Shown here: piece by piece, positions 33,932 through 46,865 of the stretch
How the letters are laid out: the number at the start of each line of letters is the position of its first letter
Numbering within the stretch: position 1 is the first letter of the stretch
Assembly (NCBI GenBank): GCA_025890175.1
Contig: JANPYM010000013.1
Location: 1,504,777 to 1,568,776 of the forward strand
Length of the DNA: 64,000 nucleotides
Direction: 5' to 3'
Origin: Ciborinia camelliae
Lineage: Eukaryota; Ascomycota; Leotiomycetes; Helotiales; Sclerotiniaceae
Position numbers and translations under genes: made by a program
The notes under the pieces: generated by a model
The model's database searches: none
Told to the model about the DNA's origin: nothing
What the model saw: only the letters and a program-made list of their open reading frames with translations

Positions 33932-35202
33932 ATGACAGACCCTAAGAGTCTTTCAAATAAGAATCAGGTATGCAAAACTGCACACATATAGTAGTGGAAA
34001 TTTGTTTCTTTAACGCAATTAATAGGTAGATACAGCCTCACCATTTACCACGGTTGCTCATGCCATTCCCGCAGATGAGGACCAGATATACCAAGCAGCA
34101 CGCAAGGATAGATTTATTTTCCTAACACGATGAGTAGGAATGTATAAACTCCTCGGCCGCACAATTGTACCTTGAGCAAGCCAGGCTTGATCTAGAGCGG
34201 ACAAACCAGAAAAGGAGACCTAAAAAGCACCGTAATGTTGAAGGATTTCAGAAAATACATCGGAAAAGGTTTAAGAAGGAAAAACTTGAAAAGGCAAAAT
34301 TACAGAAGCAACTACTTGAGCATGAAAGATTTGAGAAGGAATTTGCGAAGGAGATTGAGCGGGAACTCGAAAAAGAACTTGACAAGGTAAGATATGCCTA
34401 GGGAAACACTCGAGAAGAAAGTCTGAAGCAACGGGAGAAGCAAGTTCCGAGGAAGCTCGGGAATAAATCTCAGAAGAAACTTGAGTTGGGGAAACGCAAG
34501 TGGGAACTCGATGATAGAAAACATGCGTTTGAGGAGGAAATAGAGGAAATTTGGGAACAAATTGAGTGGGAACTTGATGAGATTAAACTTGAGCTTGATA
34601 TTGAGAAGCAAACTGACAAACGATACAAGGAGAAAAGCTCCAAAGTACAAGAGAAAAGCGAATATTCGTCCAGGAAACGCAAGCTTGATCAACAAGCAGA
34701 GCGATTTCAATGTAGGAGTCACAATGTATCACCCACGTTGTGTGAATAAAAGCTGATGCATATTTCTTTTTTAGCAAACAGCCATGAACCCGACCCGAAG
34801 CGACCGAATACAAATACAGATACGTCCTTGACACCCGATTCAGAAACAGCAGCGTTCCTGGGCCCAATACCGTCATTGAAAGATTTACTCGAGCAACTGA
34901 AAACGGCAGTTGTAAACATGTCGGCCCTTGAAGTTATGAAAGTACGATTATGGATTGGTGTGCACCTCGATGTCGGTATCATGACACGGCTAATTGTCCG
35001 CCATGATGATATAGAACCGTTTTGGATAAACAAATATGAAACGTCGGGAATGAATGTCACTTTGAAGCGAATTGTGGATAAATCATCGATCAACGACTTG
35101 CTTAAGATTCGGTCGTACATTGATCAGGGCCTAAGCGGAGTTGTAGTTTATGCACTTGGTGACTCAAGTGTGCTCTCAGAACCTAATAGCTCTAGTACAT
35201 AG
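33932..35202 (+). CDS. Coiled-coil protein of unknown function, uncertain 5' part
   Basis: Best intact model has five exons: 33932-33967, 34026-34101, 34181-34386, 34441-34711 and 34775-35202, 338 aa. Introns 1, 3 and 4 are ordinary GT-AG (58, 54 and 63 nt; intron 4 has a GCTGAT branch). Intron 2 must be a GC-AG intron (34102-34180, GCAAGG donor); with the nearby GT donor at 34134 the exon would end in a TGA stop. No Met codon lies in the frame before the C-terminal domain, so the upstream exons are needed. Residues about 40-200 are a long, highly charged coiled coil (RLDLERTNQKRR, FEKEFAKEIERELEKELDK, KRKWELDDRKHAF). The C-terminal about 110 residues (SLKDLLEQLKTAVVN, VRLWIGVHLDVGIMTRLIV) form a globular segment I do not recognise. 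It could also be a pseudogene with one nonsense codon. Confidence 0.5.
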
Positions 35203-35932
35203 GATGACAGCGACAGTACTGTAGGGGAAGGGAGAATATTACTTTACTTTCATAGCTATCAAACCAGCGAGCTTTTGTATCCAATAGGCAGTTTTATTCA
35301 ATTCAGATCCAAAAACTTCAACGTTAAAAAGGTACAATACTTGGACATGGTTCAATGCTAGCATTCTGAGCTGAGCGGATTCAATATTCCAAGTAATTAG
35401 AACAACTCAAAAAGATCCATAATATCCTTTTGTTACTGCCAAATGTGTAGGAGCAAATAAAAGCGTTTGAAGTACAAAGCATGATGTAAAGATGGGGATG
35501 GCAGTGCAAGTGCGTGGAGGATATTTGAAATGGATAAACCCAGCTCCAAAAACTAAGCTACGAGAAGCGGTCATCGTATTGGGAAGGAGCAGTCACACCC
35601 GAATTTCCGAGAGATAGATGGGACTGGAGATTGATAGCCAACAAAATATTTGGACTCAAGTGTTCAATGATATGAGGTACAAGGACTAGACCACCTAATG
35701 GACCGACCGTATCGGCCCATAAGAAATAAGAGTCTGCATTGCGAGATGAAAGTCATTATTTAAAATACGTATGATTCAGATCCATCCAGCGATCTAAATT
35801 CCTTGTGTCCCGGGTATCATAACTTCATAAAGTACAATAGAATAGAGTAAATGCCCTTTCATACACCAGTACGCCCCTGGTATTCCCTACTAGCCAGGTT
35901 CCATCCATAACTCCATACCGATATGCCAAATT
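35203..35932. other. Intergenic region between convergent genes
   Basis: Lies between the 3' ends of the coiled-coil gene (+) and SMC5 (-). No gene seen. Confidence 0.5.
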
Positions 35933-38900
35933 CTACGCAGCAGGAATACCCCTCATACGTCTCTTAATATCCAGAGTACCCTTCACACTAAAGTTCGTAT
36001 GGTCGCCTGGCATGTGTTCACCACTAACAATGACCAAAACCTTCATTCTTGGATGATATTTCAAATCATGAAGCAACTTTGGCGTGATGAGGAAATATTG
36101 ACTATCATGTTCCTGACAAGCAATCTCGACCATACGTCCATGGACCATTCTTTCGTTACGGGGATCCATCCCCTGATTGATTTCGTCGACGACGCGGAAG
36201 GGGGAACGAGCGAGCGATTGTAAAGACATCAAGTAGAAAATCGTTGAGACGGAACGTTCACCTCCGGATTGTCGATGCTTGTCAAGGAGCTGGAGGGTTT
36301 CGTTTTCTCTATTTTGATATTAGTTACTTGGAATGGCCGAAAGTTTGGAAACAATAGAACTGTACCTGAATTTGACCTTGATCTCAATTGCCCATTTCTC
36401 GAAATCGTCTTCCTTATACACGCCAACTTCACCGGCACAACCAATCTGCTCAAAGTTATGTGAGAATGCCCGACTAATCTGCTCGATGAGTGCGTCAAGT
36501 TTTGGTTCCCATTTCGTCATAATCTCAGTAACCTTCTGTGCAAGGTCTCCGAGTTCACTCTCGTTACCAGCGATCCTGGTGCTTAATCGATGGATGTCAA
36601 CTTGACGTTTCTCGTACTCTCGAATAGCATTCGGATTGTTAGCTTGAACGAAGTTGAGTTTGTGTTCCTCACTTTCTATTTCATCCTGTAGACTTTTCAC
36701 AGTCTTCTCCTGAGAGATATTAGCGAAGTAATCTAGAGATTCTGTGTCGTTTTTCTCCTCAGCCTCCTTTCTGATCTCGGTGCAACGTTTGAGCGCAGAT
36801 TTTGCAGTTACGGTCGCCCTCTTTGCTTGGTCTTCGATTTCAGTTAGTCGTGTACCTTCCGATTCAAGATTTGCGGCAATGCCGCGATTGCGCTCTCTCA
36901 GAGCGTGGGTATCTGAATCAGCTTCAATACGTCGAGCTTCGGCTTCATCAAGTTCCTCGGAGCAAGCTATGATCTGGTTTATTTGCTCAATATGTTTCAT
37001 CACTTGCTCCCCTTTCTTGAGACCAGCAATATCTTGCTCCTTTAGAATTGATTGGATTTCTGCTCGAGATTCAGAGCTGGCGGTTTCCAAACTCTCTAAA
37101 GATTCCTTTTCTCTAGCTACGGGGATGTCAGTACATGCTCAAGTATATTTATCTGGATATTTGCCACCTACCAAGCAGTCCCGGAATAGCCCTTTGTTCA
37201 CCATAAGCCTTTTGTTTTTGTTGCTTCTCGGCTATGATGGCTTCCTATTTTCGAAATCTCGTTAGTAACGCGCTAATATCAGAGCCGTTACAGGCTTACC
37301 ATTTCATCTCTTTTCGTGTTTATAGCATTTTGGCATTGCTGAATGTTATCGTCCATTTCTTTGGACTCCTTCTTCATGGCCTCGAATTTTCGGTCTAGTT
37401 GTTCAAGATTTTCTTCGATCACACGCCGCCCTGAAGTGTCTACAACACCATCGACGAAAAACCTGGCTCGATTGATTACAGAGGTTTGGGTTGATGAGAC
37501 GTTATATTCTCTTCGCGTTGTGATCTTGTACGATGTGCTTTTTGTCAGGAAGGATGCGATTCCGCTGCGGATGATCTTTTCGTGTTGTTCATCAGTGATG
37601 TCTTGGAGGGTGACGGCCGTCTTATGAGCACGAATATCATTGCACAACATTGCAAGTACTGGCTCTGGGGCATCGATAAAGTCAATGGCCCAGCCGTCAA
37701 GACCCATACTGTTCAGTTGAGCCAATGTAGCTGATGGTTGACCAATAGTCTCGGCGAGGGTCTGGGTGCTCGTCTGAATTCTGACTTCCGCCAGCCCCAT
37801 TTCTGCAGAATGGAATTGATCATTTAATCGCTTGTAATCCGCCTGAGTTTGTGCTGTGATGGTGAGCATATTGCTCTGACGGAACAATGATTCAACAGCA
37901 TCAGTATATCTTGGGTTCTTTACGGAGCATGTAATCAAGGGCGGTCCATAGACCTCCTTCTCAAACTTATCTTGGTTGTCCTGAACCCACTTCCAAGCCG
38001 TAGCAGTATCCCTAGAATGCTGTGCAATCTTGTGAATTTGTTTTCCGGCTTGACTGTCAAAATCAGCTAGGGCTTGCTTTGCTCTATCCTGTTCAGCTCG
38101 CAAGTCTCGACCGTTAATTCTTAGTGTTTTTCGACTTTCCTCGACCTCCCTGATTCTGTCTTTTATGGCTTTGATATCCTGCTCAATCGCTCTCTAGGTG
38201 AAAAGTCAGCAATGGTCTAGATGAATTTTAATGGATCGGGTACTCACAACCCGCTGGTTGTACTCAGCAGAGTTAAACTCTATTTCAGGTTCTCGAAGGC
38301 GGGCTTCAAGGTCAAGTATGGCCCTTTTAACCTTTGCTAAATCTTTCTTGCGTTTTTCCTCTGCCTGTTGAACAGCTTTGACTTTCCGGTCACAATCTCC
38401 TACTTTCTCATCCCATTCATCAACTGTCCTCAAAAGATCATCAGCCGCTGCTTCTGCAAGTTGAAGGTTCCTCTTGCGGTTAGAAACAACATTGGTTAAA
38501 TTCTTCTCCAGAGAATCCTTTTCGTCCGCTAATCGTAGAGTCGGTTCGACCTGACTTTTCAGAGATTTATATCGCTCGGTTGCTTCTATCTTTTCCTTCT
38601 TGCATTCCTGGTGCCGAAGACGTGCCTCCCTGTATTCTACGAAGGGAATACTATTCTTTAGCTTCTCTAAGTCCTTCTCAATTTGAATTCGCTCTTCGAG
38701 TCTTTCCATTTCTGGACGCAGACCCGCCTGTCGTTTCTCGAGATTCGTCAACTGTTCCTTGTCCTGGTCGAGCTGCATTTGCTTCGATTTCTCCTCTCTC
38801 CTCAAATTTTTGAGTTCATCATGCCAGTCCAACATCTCTTGTGCAGCAACTGCCCTTTGTGTATGATGTAGGAGTTCGACAGGTGTTAATGCTGCAAACT

Positions 38901-39558
38901 CGGATACCTTGTCCTGGGGCAAGAACTGACAAAGATTGTCAATTTGAATGCTGAATCCTCTAACCAAAGCTAAGACATTTTTATGGCTTGTTCTCTTGTT
39001 GTTTATCCAATATTCAGAACTACTCCCATCTTTGATAATTCGAGTTTTGATGATATGATTCTCACGCTCATTGTTTCTTTTCTGAAGTTCGATTTCGATA
39101 AAACCATCCTTTGAACCATGTTTGACAAATTCTCCCACTTTGTCTGCCCGACCAAGATTTTTTGGTGAAGAGCCCAAGCCCAAGCAAATGGCACAAACCA
39201 AGGAACTCTTACCAGTACCATTTGGGCCAATCACCATATTCAAATTTGGGCCTGGAAAGAATTCGGCACTCTCGTACGTAACAAAATTTTTGAGCTTAAC
39301 GCGAACTATGGCACCGGGAGCAAATGTGCCGCGCCCCGATGCGAATGTAGGAGTACCGGGGTTGCTTCCGATGTTTTGTCTGTCATCTTCTTCTCTCGAG
39401 GATACTGAAGCATCGGGTCCAGGGGTTCCTTCTTCAGATTCGTTATGTAACATACGAGGTCGTTTCGCAGACTGCATGGGTGTAGGATTTTCTGAACTTT
39501 CATCGTCATCGACTTCGGCCCTCGATCGACGCCCACGAGATCGCATTTGTGATGCCAT
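35933..39558 (-). CDS. smc5: SMC5, structural maintenance of chromosomes protein 5
   Basis: Five exons on the minus strand: 39558-38248, 38193-37300, 37244-37172, 37116-36366 and 36308-35933; 1134 aa; introns of 54-57 nt. The ATG at 39558 is used because the frame upstream has only a TTG. The N-terminal ATPase half has Walker A GPNGTGKSS at residues 111-119, preceded by a basic, disordered 80-residue tail. Long coiled coils flank the hinge (centre of exon 2, around TDAVESLFRQSNMLTITAQT). The C-terminal half has the ABC signature SGGER (residues 1024-1028) and Walker B VVDEINQGMDP (D1051, E1052). SMC5 pairs with SMC6 in the Smc5/6 complex, which acts in the nucleus in recombinational repair and replication-fork stability. 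The length is normal for fungi and all catalytic motifs are intact. Confidence 0.95.
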
Positions 39559-41293
39559 TTTAATAACCCAGGGGCCAGACAATTATTTTGAAAGTGACTG
39601 GATTAAAAAAAAGTAGTTCAGTGGTAGTCTCGAAATGTATTTGAATCTCATACAGTTCTCAAAGAACCGATAAAGTGCATTAATACAATCAAAGGACTTG
39701 GTTAGCGCAAGAGCAAGACGCGTTGAACTTTAGGAAACGCGTTAAACATTAATGCTCTAGTACAGTACAGGTTAGCGTAAATGAATTACCCCACCATCAA
39801 GAGCTTATCAGCTGACTTCGCATTAAGGTTACCAACTTCAACTTCACCTCCCTTCACTTCGTTCACCCATCACCATGCAACAACACTTCTACAGTTACAT
39901 TTCTCATCTCATTGCGTTGTGCTCCCCTCGGAAAACCACGACCGTACTTATTAATTTATTACACACGCATCAAATGATACGGGTATACCACAGTGTTAGC
40001 CATCTGGAACAAATAGTGCCAATCCAGCGTCAATTTTAGAAGTAAGTAACTCCAGGTAGGTATGCGATGCATGGGCACCTGCAGGAAGCGGTAACTGGGT
40101 GGCCTCTATATATAGATATCCATACTATATAAGGAAACCTTCTTGTGCAATTTGCAAAAGATCGATGAGGCTCTTGTTCACATGCTCATATCAGGTATAG
40201 ATTATTAATAAGCTGAAACCACGAACGATTTCGAGAATAAAACTTACATCCCGTCTCAGTTGATGGAAGCAGATACCTAGGTGTACCTACCTATATATCA
40301 ATATAGTCAGTATTCATAGTATAATGAGTAAGCTATCTCAAAGCATACAAGTTTCTTTTCATCTCAAGCTTCCTAGACCTTTGCAGTGTACCTAGGTAGG
40401 TATTCATGAGTTGAGAAAGAACTACTTGGTATGTAATAGACCATAATGGTCGAGATTGTTGTTGAAGCTTCCTCTGAGTTATCTCAAGTCATTAAATTAA
40501 TAAATGACATTACCTCTTAAGTTGAAGAATCTCGGATGTACTGTATTACACTATAAACGAGCCAATGGAATGGAAGTTTTTTTATTTGAAGATTTTGGAC
40601 TTCCTTCTAACTCGTCAAGCTGATATTTTTGCATTCCTCTCTAAAGTTGGTCGGCATGTTTTCATTTGCGGGGATTCTTGCATGTCAACAAAACATCAAC
40701 ATCAACACTATCAAAACTTCACCACAGTAACTGTAATTTGCAATTCGAATTGCCTTTGTGCGCTCTTTTCGCCTTGAAAACTTCTTTTACAAGTTTCTTT
40801 TTTACTTCCCTCTCTCTTAATAAAATACTACCTAGGTATCAATTCGTAAATTTCATTTCCATTCGCTCTTTCTCTGTCCATCGATACATATCAATTTGAC
40901 TTCTTTAATGATAAGCTCTTATTACACGCACACCTTTTTAAGCAGCTCAAATTTTGTAGCTTGGTTAGTTTCTAATATTACTCCTCACATTTCATTCAAG
41001 ATTTGGCATCTTGACTTGACCGCAATGGAGGGCTAATCAAGAATCTTCAGAGCTTTTGAACGCTTCATTTTTGGCACATCCGCCACCGGAGACACAGATT
41101 TATTCTCGTCGCTATGTTCTACTAACTAAGCCCAACACTCGGACTATCAAGGGTCTTCAAAAGTATTTCAGACGTAGTTGTATACGACGATATTTTTCCT
41201 GTTAGTACTTAAGAAGGACCAATCAATTGACAAAAGAATCGGAAAGCGGATTTTGTTAGAAGGTTACTGTTGGATACGACAGGTCGTCACAAA
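39559..41293. other. Divergent promoter region of smc5 and the Gin4-type kinase
   Basis: 1.7 kb with no convincing gene. Three copies or partial copies of the palindrome TACCTAGGTA lie at 40274, 40389 and 40829. The last few hundred bases before the kinase ATG are probably its leader. Confidence 0.5.
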
Positions 41294-44200
41294 ATGAGTG
41301 TACAGTACGAGCGCCCACCAACCCGACGACCTCCTCTTGGAGAAGCAACCCGACGGGTCAACAACAATCAATCGAACAATACAAGGTTACAATCAAAATC
41401 TACACCTCCAAATAATGATAGCTTGCGACAAGACGGTTTACTACAAGTTTACAACCAGTCTTCTGCTTCCCCAGGCGAACAATATACATACCGTGACGAT
41501 CCTCGAATGGGCTCTCCTGTCTCCAATGTCGTCAACCCTAGGCTCTCTGCTATATCAAAGGAGGCTGCTACGGATTCAAAACGAAGCTCTCAAATTTCGA
41601 CCGCGTCTTCTGCTGCTTCTGATGGTAAAAACATCAAGAAGTTCATTGGTCCTTGGAAGCTGGGTAAAACATTAGGGGAGGGCGCAACGGCACGAGTACG
41701 CCTTGCCAAAAACAGAAACACGCATCAAATGGCAGCTATCAAAATAGTCCAAAAGAAAAATGCCCAGTTGTCTCAGGCGGGAAGTCTCGCAAATCTGGAA
41801 CATTCAGAGCCGTTACGTGACGAAAACGATGGTGTGCGAAGGATGCCTGTAGGCATTGAACGAGAAGTGGCAATCATGAAGCTTATTCAACACCCAAATA
41901 TCATGAAAATATATGATATTTGGGAGAATCGTACCGAAATGTAAGCCCCATTTCCAGACTCATGTAAATTTAGCCTCTAACAAGCAGCAGATACTTGGTT
42001 CTTGAATACGTTGACAATGGAGAGCTTTTTGCCCAAATCGCAAACAATGGAAGACTGCCCGAAGCCATTGCAATGAAGTATTTTAGACAACTTTTAAGTG
42101 CTGTAGGATACTGCCACTCATACAACATCTGCCATCGAGATCTGAAACCGGAAAATATATTGATTACGTCGACTGGAGACATCAAAATTGCAGACTTTGG
42201 AATGGCTGCGCTACATCAAGGTCCAGACCACAAGTTAAGAACTTCTTGCGGAAGCCCACATTATGCTGCTCCGGAATTAATTGGCGGGCACAAATATCGT
42301 GGAGACAAGGTTGATATATGGAGCATGGGTGTGATTCTCTATGCCAGCTTATGTGGACGCCTGCCTTTCGACGTCGAAGGTGTTGGCAATGATAGGGAAC
42401 GCCTCAATCCATTACTCAACAAAATTCGTAAAGGGGATTATGAAATGGCCCCAGAATTCACAAAAGAGGCCGCAAATCTGATTTGGAGAATATTGCAAGT
42501 GAACCCAAAAGACAGAATTGCTCTCAATCAAATCTGGCAACACCCAGTGGTGAGGAAGTACGATTATTTGGACAACCTTGGCGGCGGCCAAAGCCTCCCA
42601 TCTCTTAACCTGAACGACTGCGTGCAACCTGTGCTACGCCGAAGTGATGTTGATAAGGATCTATTGAGACAATTGTGGTCCATGTGGCATGCATACTCTG
42701 AAGATCAACTTATCGAGGCACTCTTGAGTGAAAGGTGAGTTACATCTCCTGCTGCTGCTATCAGCTAAATGCTAATGGAGACATAGACCCAACGAGCAAA
42801 AGCTCTTTTACACTTTACTACTGAGATATAGAGATGCCCAGCTCGAAAACTACGAACCTGAGCTGAATTATTCCAACAGTGATTATCATCACATCAGACC
42901 CCCCACACTGACAAAAACATATTCTACCTGTCACTTTCCGCCACAGACAGGAAAGGGTCATCGTCGTCAACAGGCCTCTAGGTTTACTGTTGTTAGTAAT
43001 AGGTCTGAGCAAACTTACGATCCTTTCAATGCTTCTCGGCCACAGCACCTTGATTCGTTAAGATCTGATGATCAAGTCAAGGTCACCGTTCATGCGCCCC
43101 AGAGTGATGAACTTGGTCGTAACCGACAAATCTCTCGAATGTCAACATCAAGGTCCAACGGCGATCGGAGTAGATTACAGAAGCCAGTATCTCGTGTATA
43201 TGCGTCCCGCAGTTCACTAGCAAGCTCAACACGAAGTCGAGGAAGTGCTCCTTTCCGAGCTACAGTGGGACACAAACGTGGTGTAGATTTCTCACATATC
43301 AGGAGGCGATCATTGAGTAGCCAGAATATCATTTCTGCAAATAGTCCGTTGGGTTCTACGGGAGAACAGGCAGTAACAGCTGATGATGGAGCCTCTCTAC
43401 GCCCTGTCATTGAGCATTCTACCTCAACTCGCTATATTCGATCGAGAAAGCCACAGGCGGCCAGTACAAAGATAGTTACTACCGCCATACAAAAGTCAGG
43501 GCGTGGTAGTATACTATGGAAAGAAGATGTTCGTCAATTAAGCAGCAGCTTGGCCAAAGACTGCGATGAGGCGTTCAATAGATCATCTGTCGTTTCTTCA
43601 AATACTTCCCAGGATAGGTCACGCTTTTCAGGAACGCCAAGTGTGGCTTCTCGTGATCCATCGCCTATGCTCAATGTGCTAGCAACAGGTCGAAGGCCCA
43701 AACGCGATTCTCTGGATTCACGACCGCTACCCCCGCCACCCGCTCGATCGGATTCTGTCAAGAAGGAACTCTTAGAAGCACGTAAACAGGCTACCATTCG
43801 CATGACTTCCGGAGAAGACTCGCCTGGATATCTAGATCGCATGGTATCACATATCGATCGCCTTATATTACCTCCATCTCCGTTGGAAAAGCGCCAAGAT
43901 CGCCGAATAGTGTCTGCGCCAGCCGATACGAAGCAGAGAAATGTTACTCGGCCATTACCTGCGATTAATGAGGCATATGTAGAGGAACTATCTCCCCGAA
44001 AGGTTGAATCTGATCGCATCGCATCAGCTCCGGAACCTCGTACATTGATGAAGAACTCAACCTATCTCAATGGGAGGGAAACAATTCGGGTAGTCAATGC
44101 CTCTACTGCGTCTTTTAGCCCCGTCAGAGCTCCAGCGCCTCTCACAATTCGAAAGAAAAGCTCACAGGGTGGTCAAACGAAGACTAAAATGGGACAGTCT

Positions 44201-45257
44201 GAACCAGAATCTTACGATAAATCTCCCAGGAATCAATCCTCGGGTCTAGGTTTGCGACAACAATATTATGCCGGGTCGAAGCTGAATGTTGGACTAGAAT
44301 TATCCCGTATCGAAGAAGACTGCAACATAGACGATCCATTTGCTCAAGATAGTAATGCGGGCACCATGGTGAAAAAACGATCCGGTTGGTTTAGACGCAA
44401 TTCCAAGGCCAGCGATGAGGGCGAATCTAGAGGTTCATCCATTGTAGGAAATGAAACGCTGTTATCTCAGTCGTCAAGTAAGAGTGGTCGGAAATCAGAA
44501 GTAGAAGATTTCCCACCATTGCCACCGCCGAAGAAGAAGGGGTTCAATCTTGGTAGGCTTTTCAAGAAGAAGCAACCGAAAACCGGCATGACAGTTGGTA
44601 GTAAGTACAAGTTGAATTGTTTAATTTTGATGATACTGACAGGTTAACAGCTCACGATATGTTCGACGAGGATCCCAGTATTCAAGATTCTATTGCAGAT
44701 CCCCGACAACAGCATCGTCTGAACCGTCTGCAACAAAACTCGAGAGCACGCCAGATCGAGCCTCAACAAAACTGGCTAGCCAAGTTTTTTCACGTGAAAC
44801 CCGCTTCGAAATTTATCTGCTTCTCCGTTTCGAAACGTGCCGCAAGATTAGAGGTTGCCAAGGTCCTCAAGGATTGGAAGCGATATGGCATTAAAGATGT
44901 TCAGGTTGATAAGCAAAGGAACATAGTCTTTGGAAAAGTTGGCGTAGACAATTGTAAGTTTCTACTTCCGAATCCCAATCGATATTTTACTAACATTAGC
45001 TAGTTCTAAATTTGAAAGAGGTCGCATTTGCGGCTGAGATTTTGACTGTTTTCGAGCATCTGGAACGTGGCAGGAAAGTCAACCTCGCTGTGGCACGAAT
45101 TACACAGGAAAGAGGAGCGGCAAGCAGCTTCCATAAAGTTGTGGAGACTCTAGATTCTGTCCTACAAGTTCGTGGAGTTCTTGTCATGGACGACGAGAAG
45201 AAGAGAATGATGGTGAGAACCGTGAACTCTATGATAACCGACACAGGAATTTCTTAG
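41294..45257 (+). CDS. Gin4/Hsl1/Kcc4-type (Nim1-related) serine/threonine kinase
   Basis: Five exons: 41294-41940, 41991-42734, 42787-44600, 44651-44953 and 45004-45257; 1253 aa; introns of 50-52 nt, all GT-AG. Residues 1-115 are disordered. The kinase domain spans about 118-400: glycine loop GEGATARV (128-135), lysine K150 in AAIK, HRDLKPEN (H264-N271), DFG (284-286) and APE (309-311), so it should be active. The central 700 residues are disordered, Ser/Arg-rich, with a proline run. The C-terminal about 125 residues (KPASKFICFSVSKRAARLEV to the end) match the fungal KA1 membrane-binding domain. Gin4/Hsl1 kinases sit at septin collars and relay the morphogenesis checkpoint to Wee1. The exon 3 donor could be GTAGTA instead of GTAAGT, changing one or two residues. 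Confidence 0.9.
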
Positions 45258-46740
45258 TCGACATGATCGAGCCGCCAATTTTCGATATTCCATAGCGTTA
45301 ATACCCCCATTTGGACATTTGCGCATGGGGATATAGTCATCTAACCCTACTTGAGATTGGACACTCTCGAAATACAGGTGAAAAACAGCAGTATTTGGAT
45401 GATACCTACTTCTTTTTTGTAGATATAACATGTTCAGTATAGTGAGTTCTCTGGAATTTGCATGGAGTGGTGAAAATTTGAGTTGATTGAAGGAGTTGTA
45501 AAAAGTACCTTAATGATTCTTCAGCCAAAATGGGGTAGAAATGTGATAGATGGAGGTCAAAAGGCGGGCCAGAGTTAATTACAAAAGCAAAAGAGTTCAA
45601 GTTGTTGATTTCTTTACTTTGAAATAGAGGAAAAAAGGTTCTTTTCGATTATGTACTTAATAAGGGTTGGGTCATTGGCTTTTGTCATGACACATACCGA
45701 AACTAGGTTATATGTTTTTTAATAGCATCATGAGAATTTCGAGATTTCATTCTAGCTTTTATATTTGAATTTGAGCCCCATTAACAAAAGTTAAAAGGTG
45801 CCACAGATGTGCAGCGTAATTTGGAGCAAAGAAATTCAGTATTTCCGATTGGGAGAAGATGGAATGGGAGTGAAGTCAGGTGTTTGGCTTAGGATTGGGA
45901 TTAGGAAAATGTGAGATCTTGTTTATAAACAGGGCAGGGGAAGCTTGGAATAGTATAGTGATATGAAATGCTTTAATTCAATGAAGCTACAATGGCCAGG
46001 GGAAAAGATTTCTGGTGGCGAAGAAAGCATCAAAGTGGAGTTAACTGAAGCTCCTCACTACTTGGAGGTGCAAGGTAGCAGATGGTCAAAACTACATCCG
46101 ACATAGCAAATGATGAACATCCAGACCCAATATAATTTCCAACTTTAGAATATCGTGATATCTTCATACCATTTCTCAACGATTTATTTCCCTTTGTCTT
46201 GGAACAAGAGTCATCGAGCTTACTGAAGAAACGGACAATTCATCATTAAATAACTACTGAATGTCAATACGACGTACGTTATCGACACACACATAGGATG
46301 TAGGATTTAGGAAGTTGAACTCGGAAATGCATCGGAGTAATTAAAAGATGGTTTTTCTTTCGAATTTTGAATCTACAAATTAGGCAGGCACTTAGAATCA
46401 TGAATCTAGATCTTTTCTCCCCCGCTCTTTCCTGCTGCCTCAATTAATTTTGAACTTGAAAAAACTCCACATTCGCTCGCTACCCTTTTCTCTTTTTCAT
46501 ACCTACCAAAATGTAAGATACGTCTCTATTCACGAAAAGATAAAAGATACACTATACAACAATATTGATTACTTATAATCGTACCATTATGACAAGAAAC
46601 CCACTCTGGCACCGCCTACTGCATACCTGTTAGCCCCAGAAATCTGGTTAGGGCCGTGTGGGCTTGTGGGCGTGTGGGCGTGTGTTCAGGCTTTTGCCCA
46701 CCGGCCGCCACACGTTAAGTATCTAGCTTGTTGGACCAGG

Positions 46741-46865
46741 TACTCATGCAGCCAGAAAGTATTCAACCCCAATACGCTAGCGAGTGCCACAAGATGGTAA
46801 ACTACAAGAGGAATACTCTGGTGATTTTAGCTTCCGAGTTTCATACTTTCTGGCCGCACGAGTAT
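46741..46865. repeat. MITE-like inverted-repeat element, family C
   Basis: 22-bp inverted repeats at 46741-46762 and 46844-46865 with two mismatches (core GCCAGAAAGTAT) enclose 81 bp. Both mismatches are G in one arm against A in the other, as cytosine deamination or RIP would produce. No coding capacity. Confidence 0.65.
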
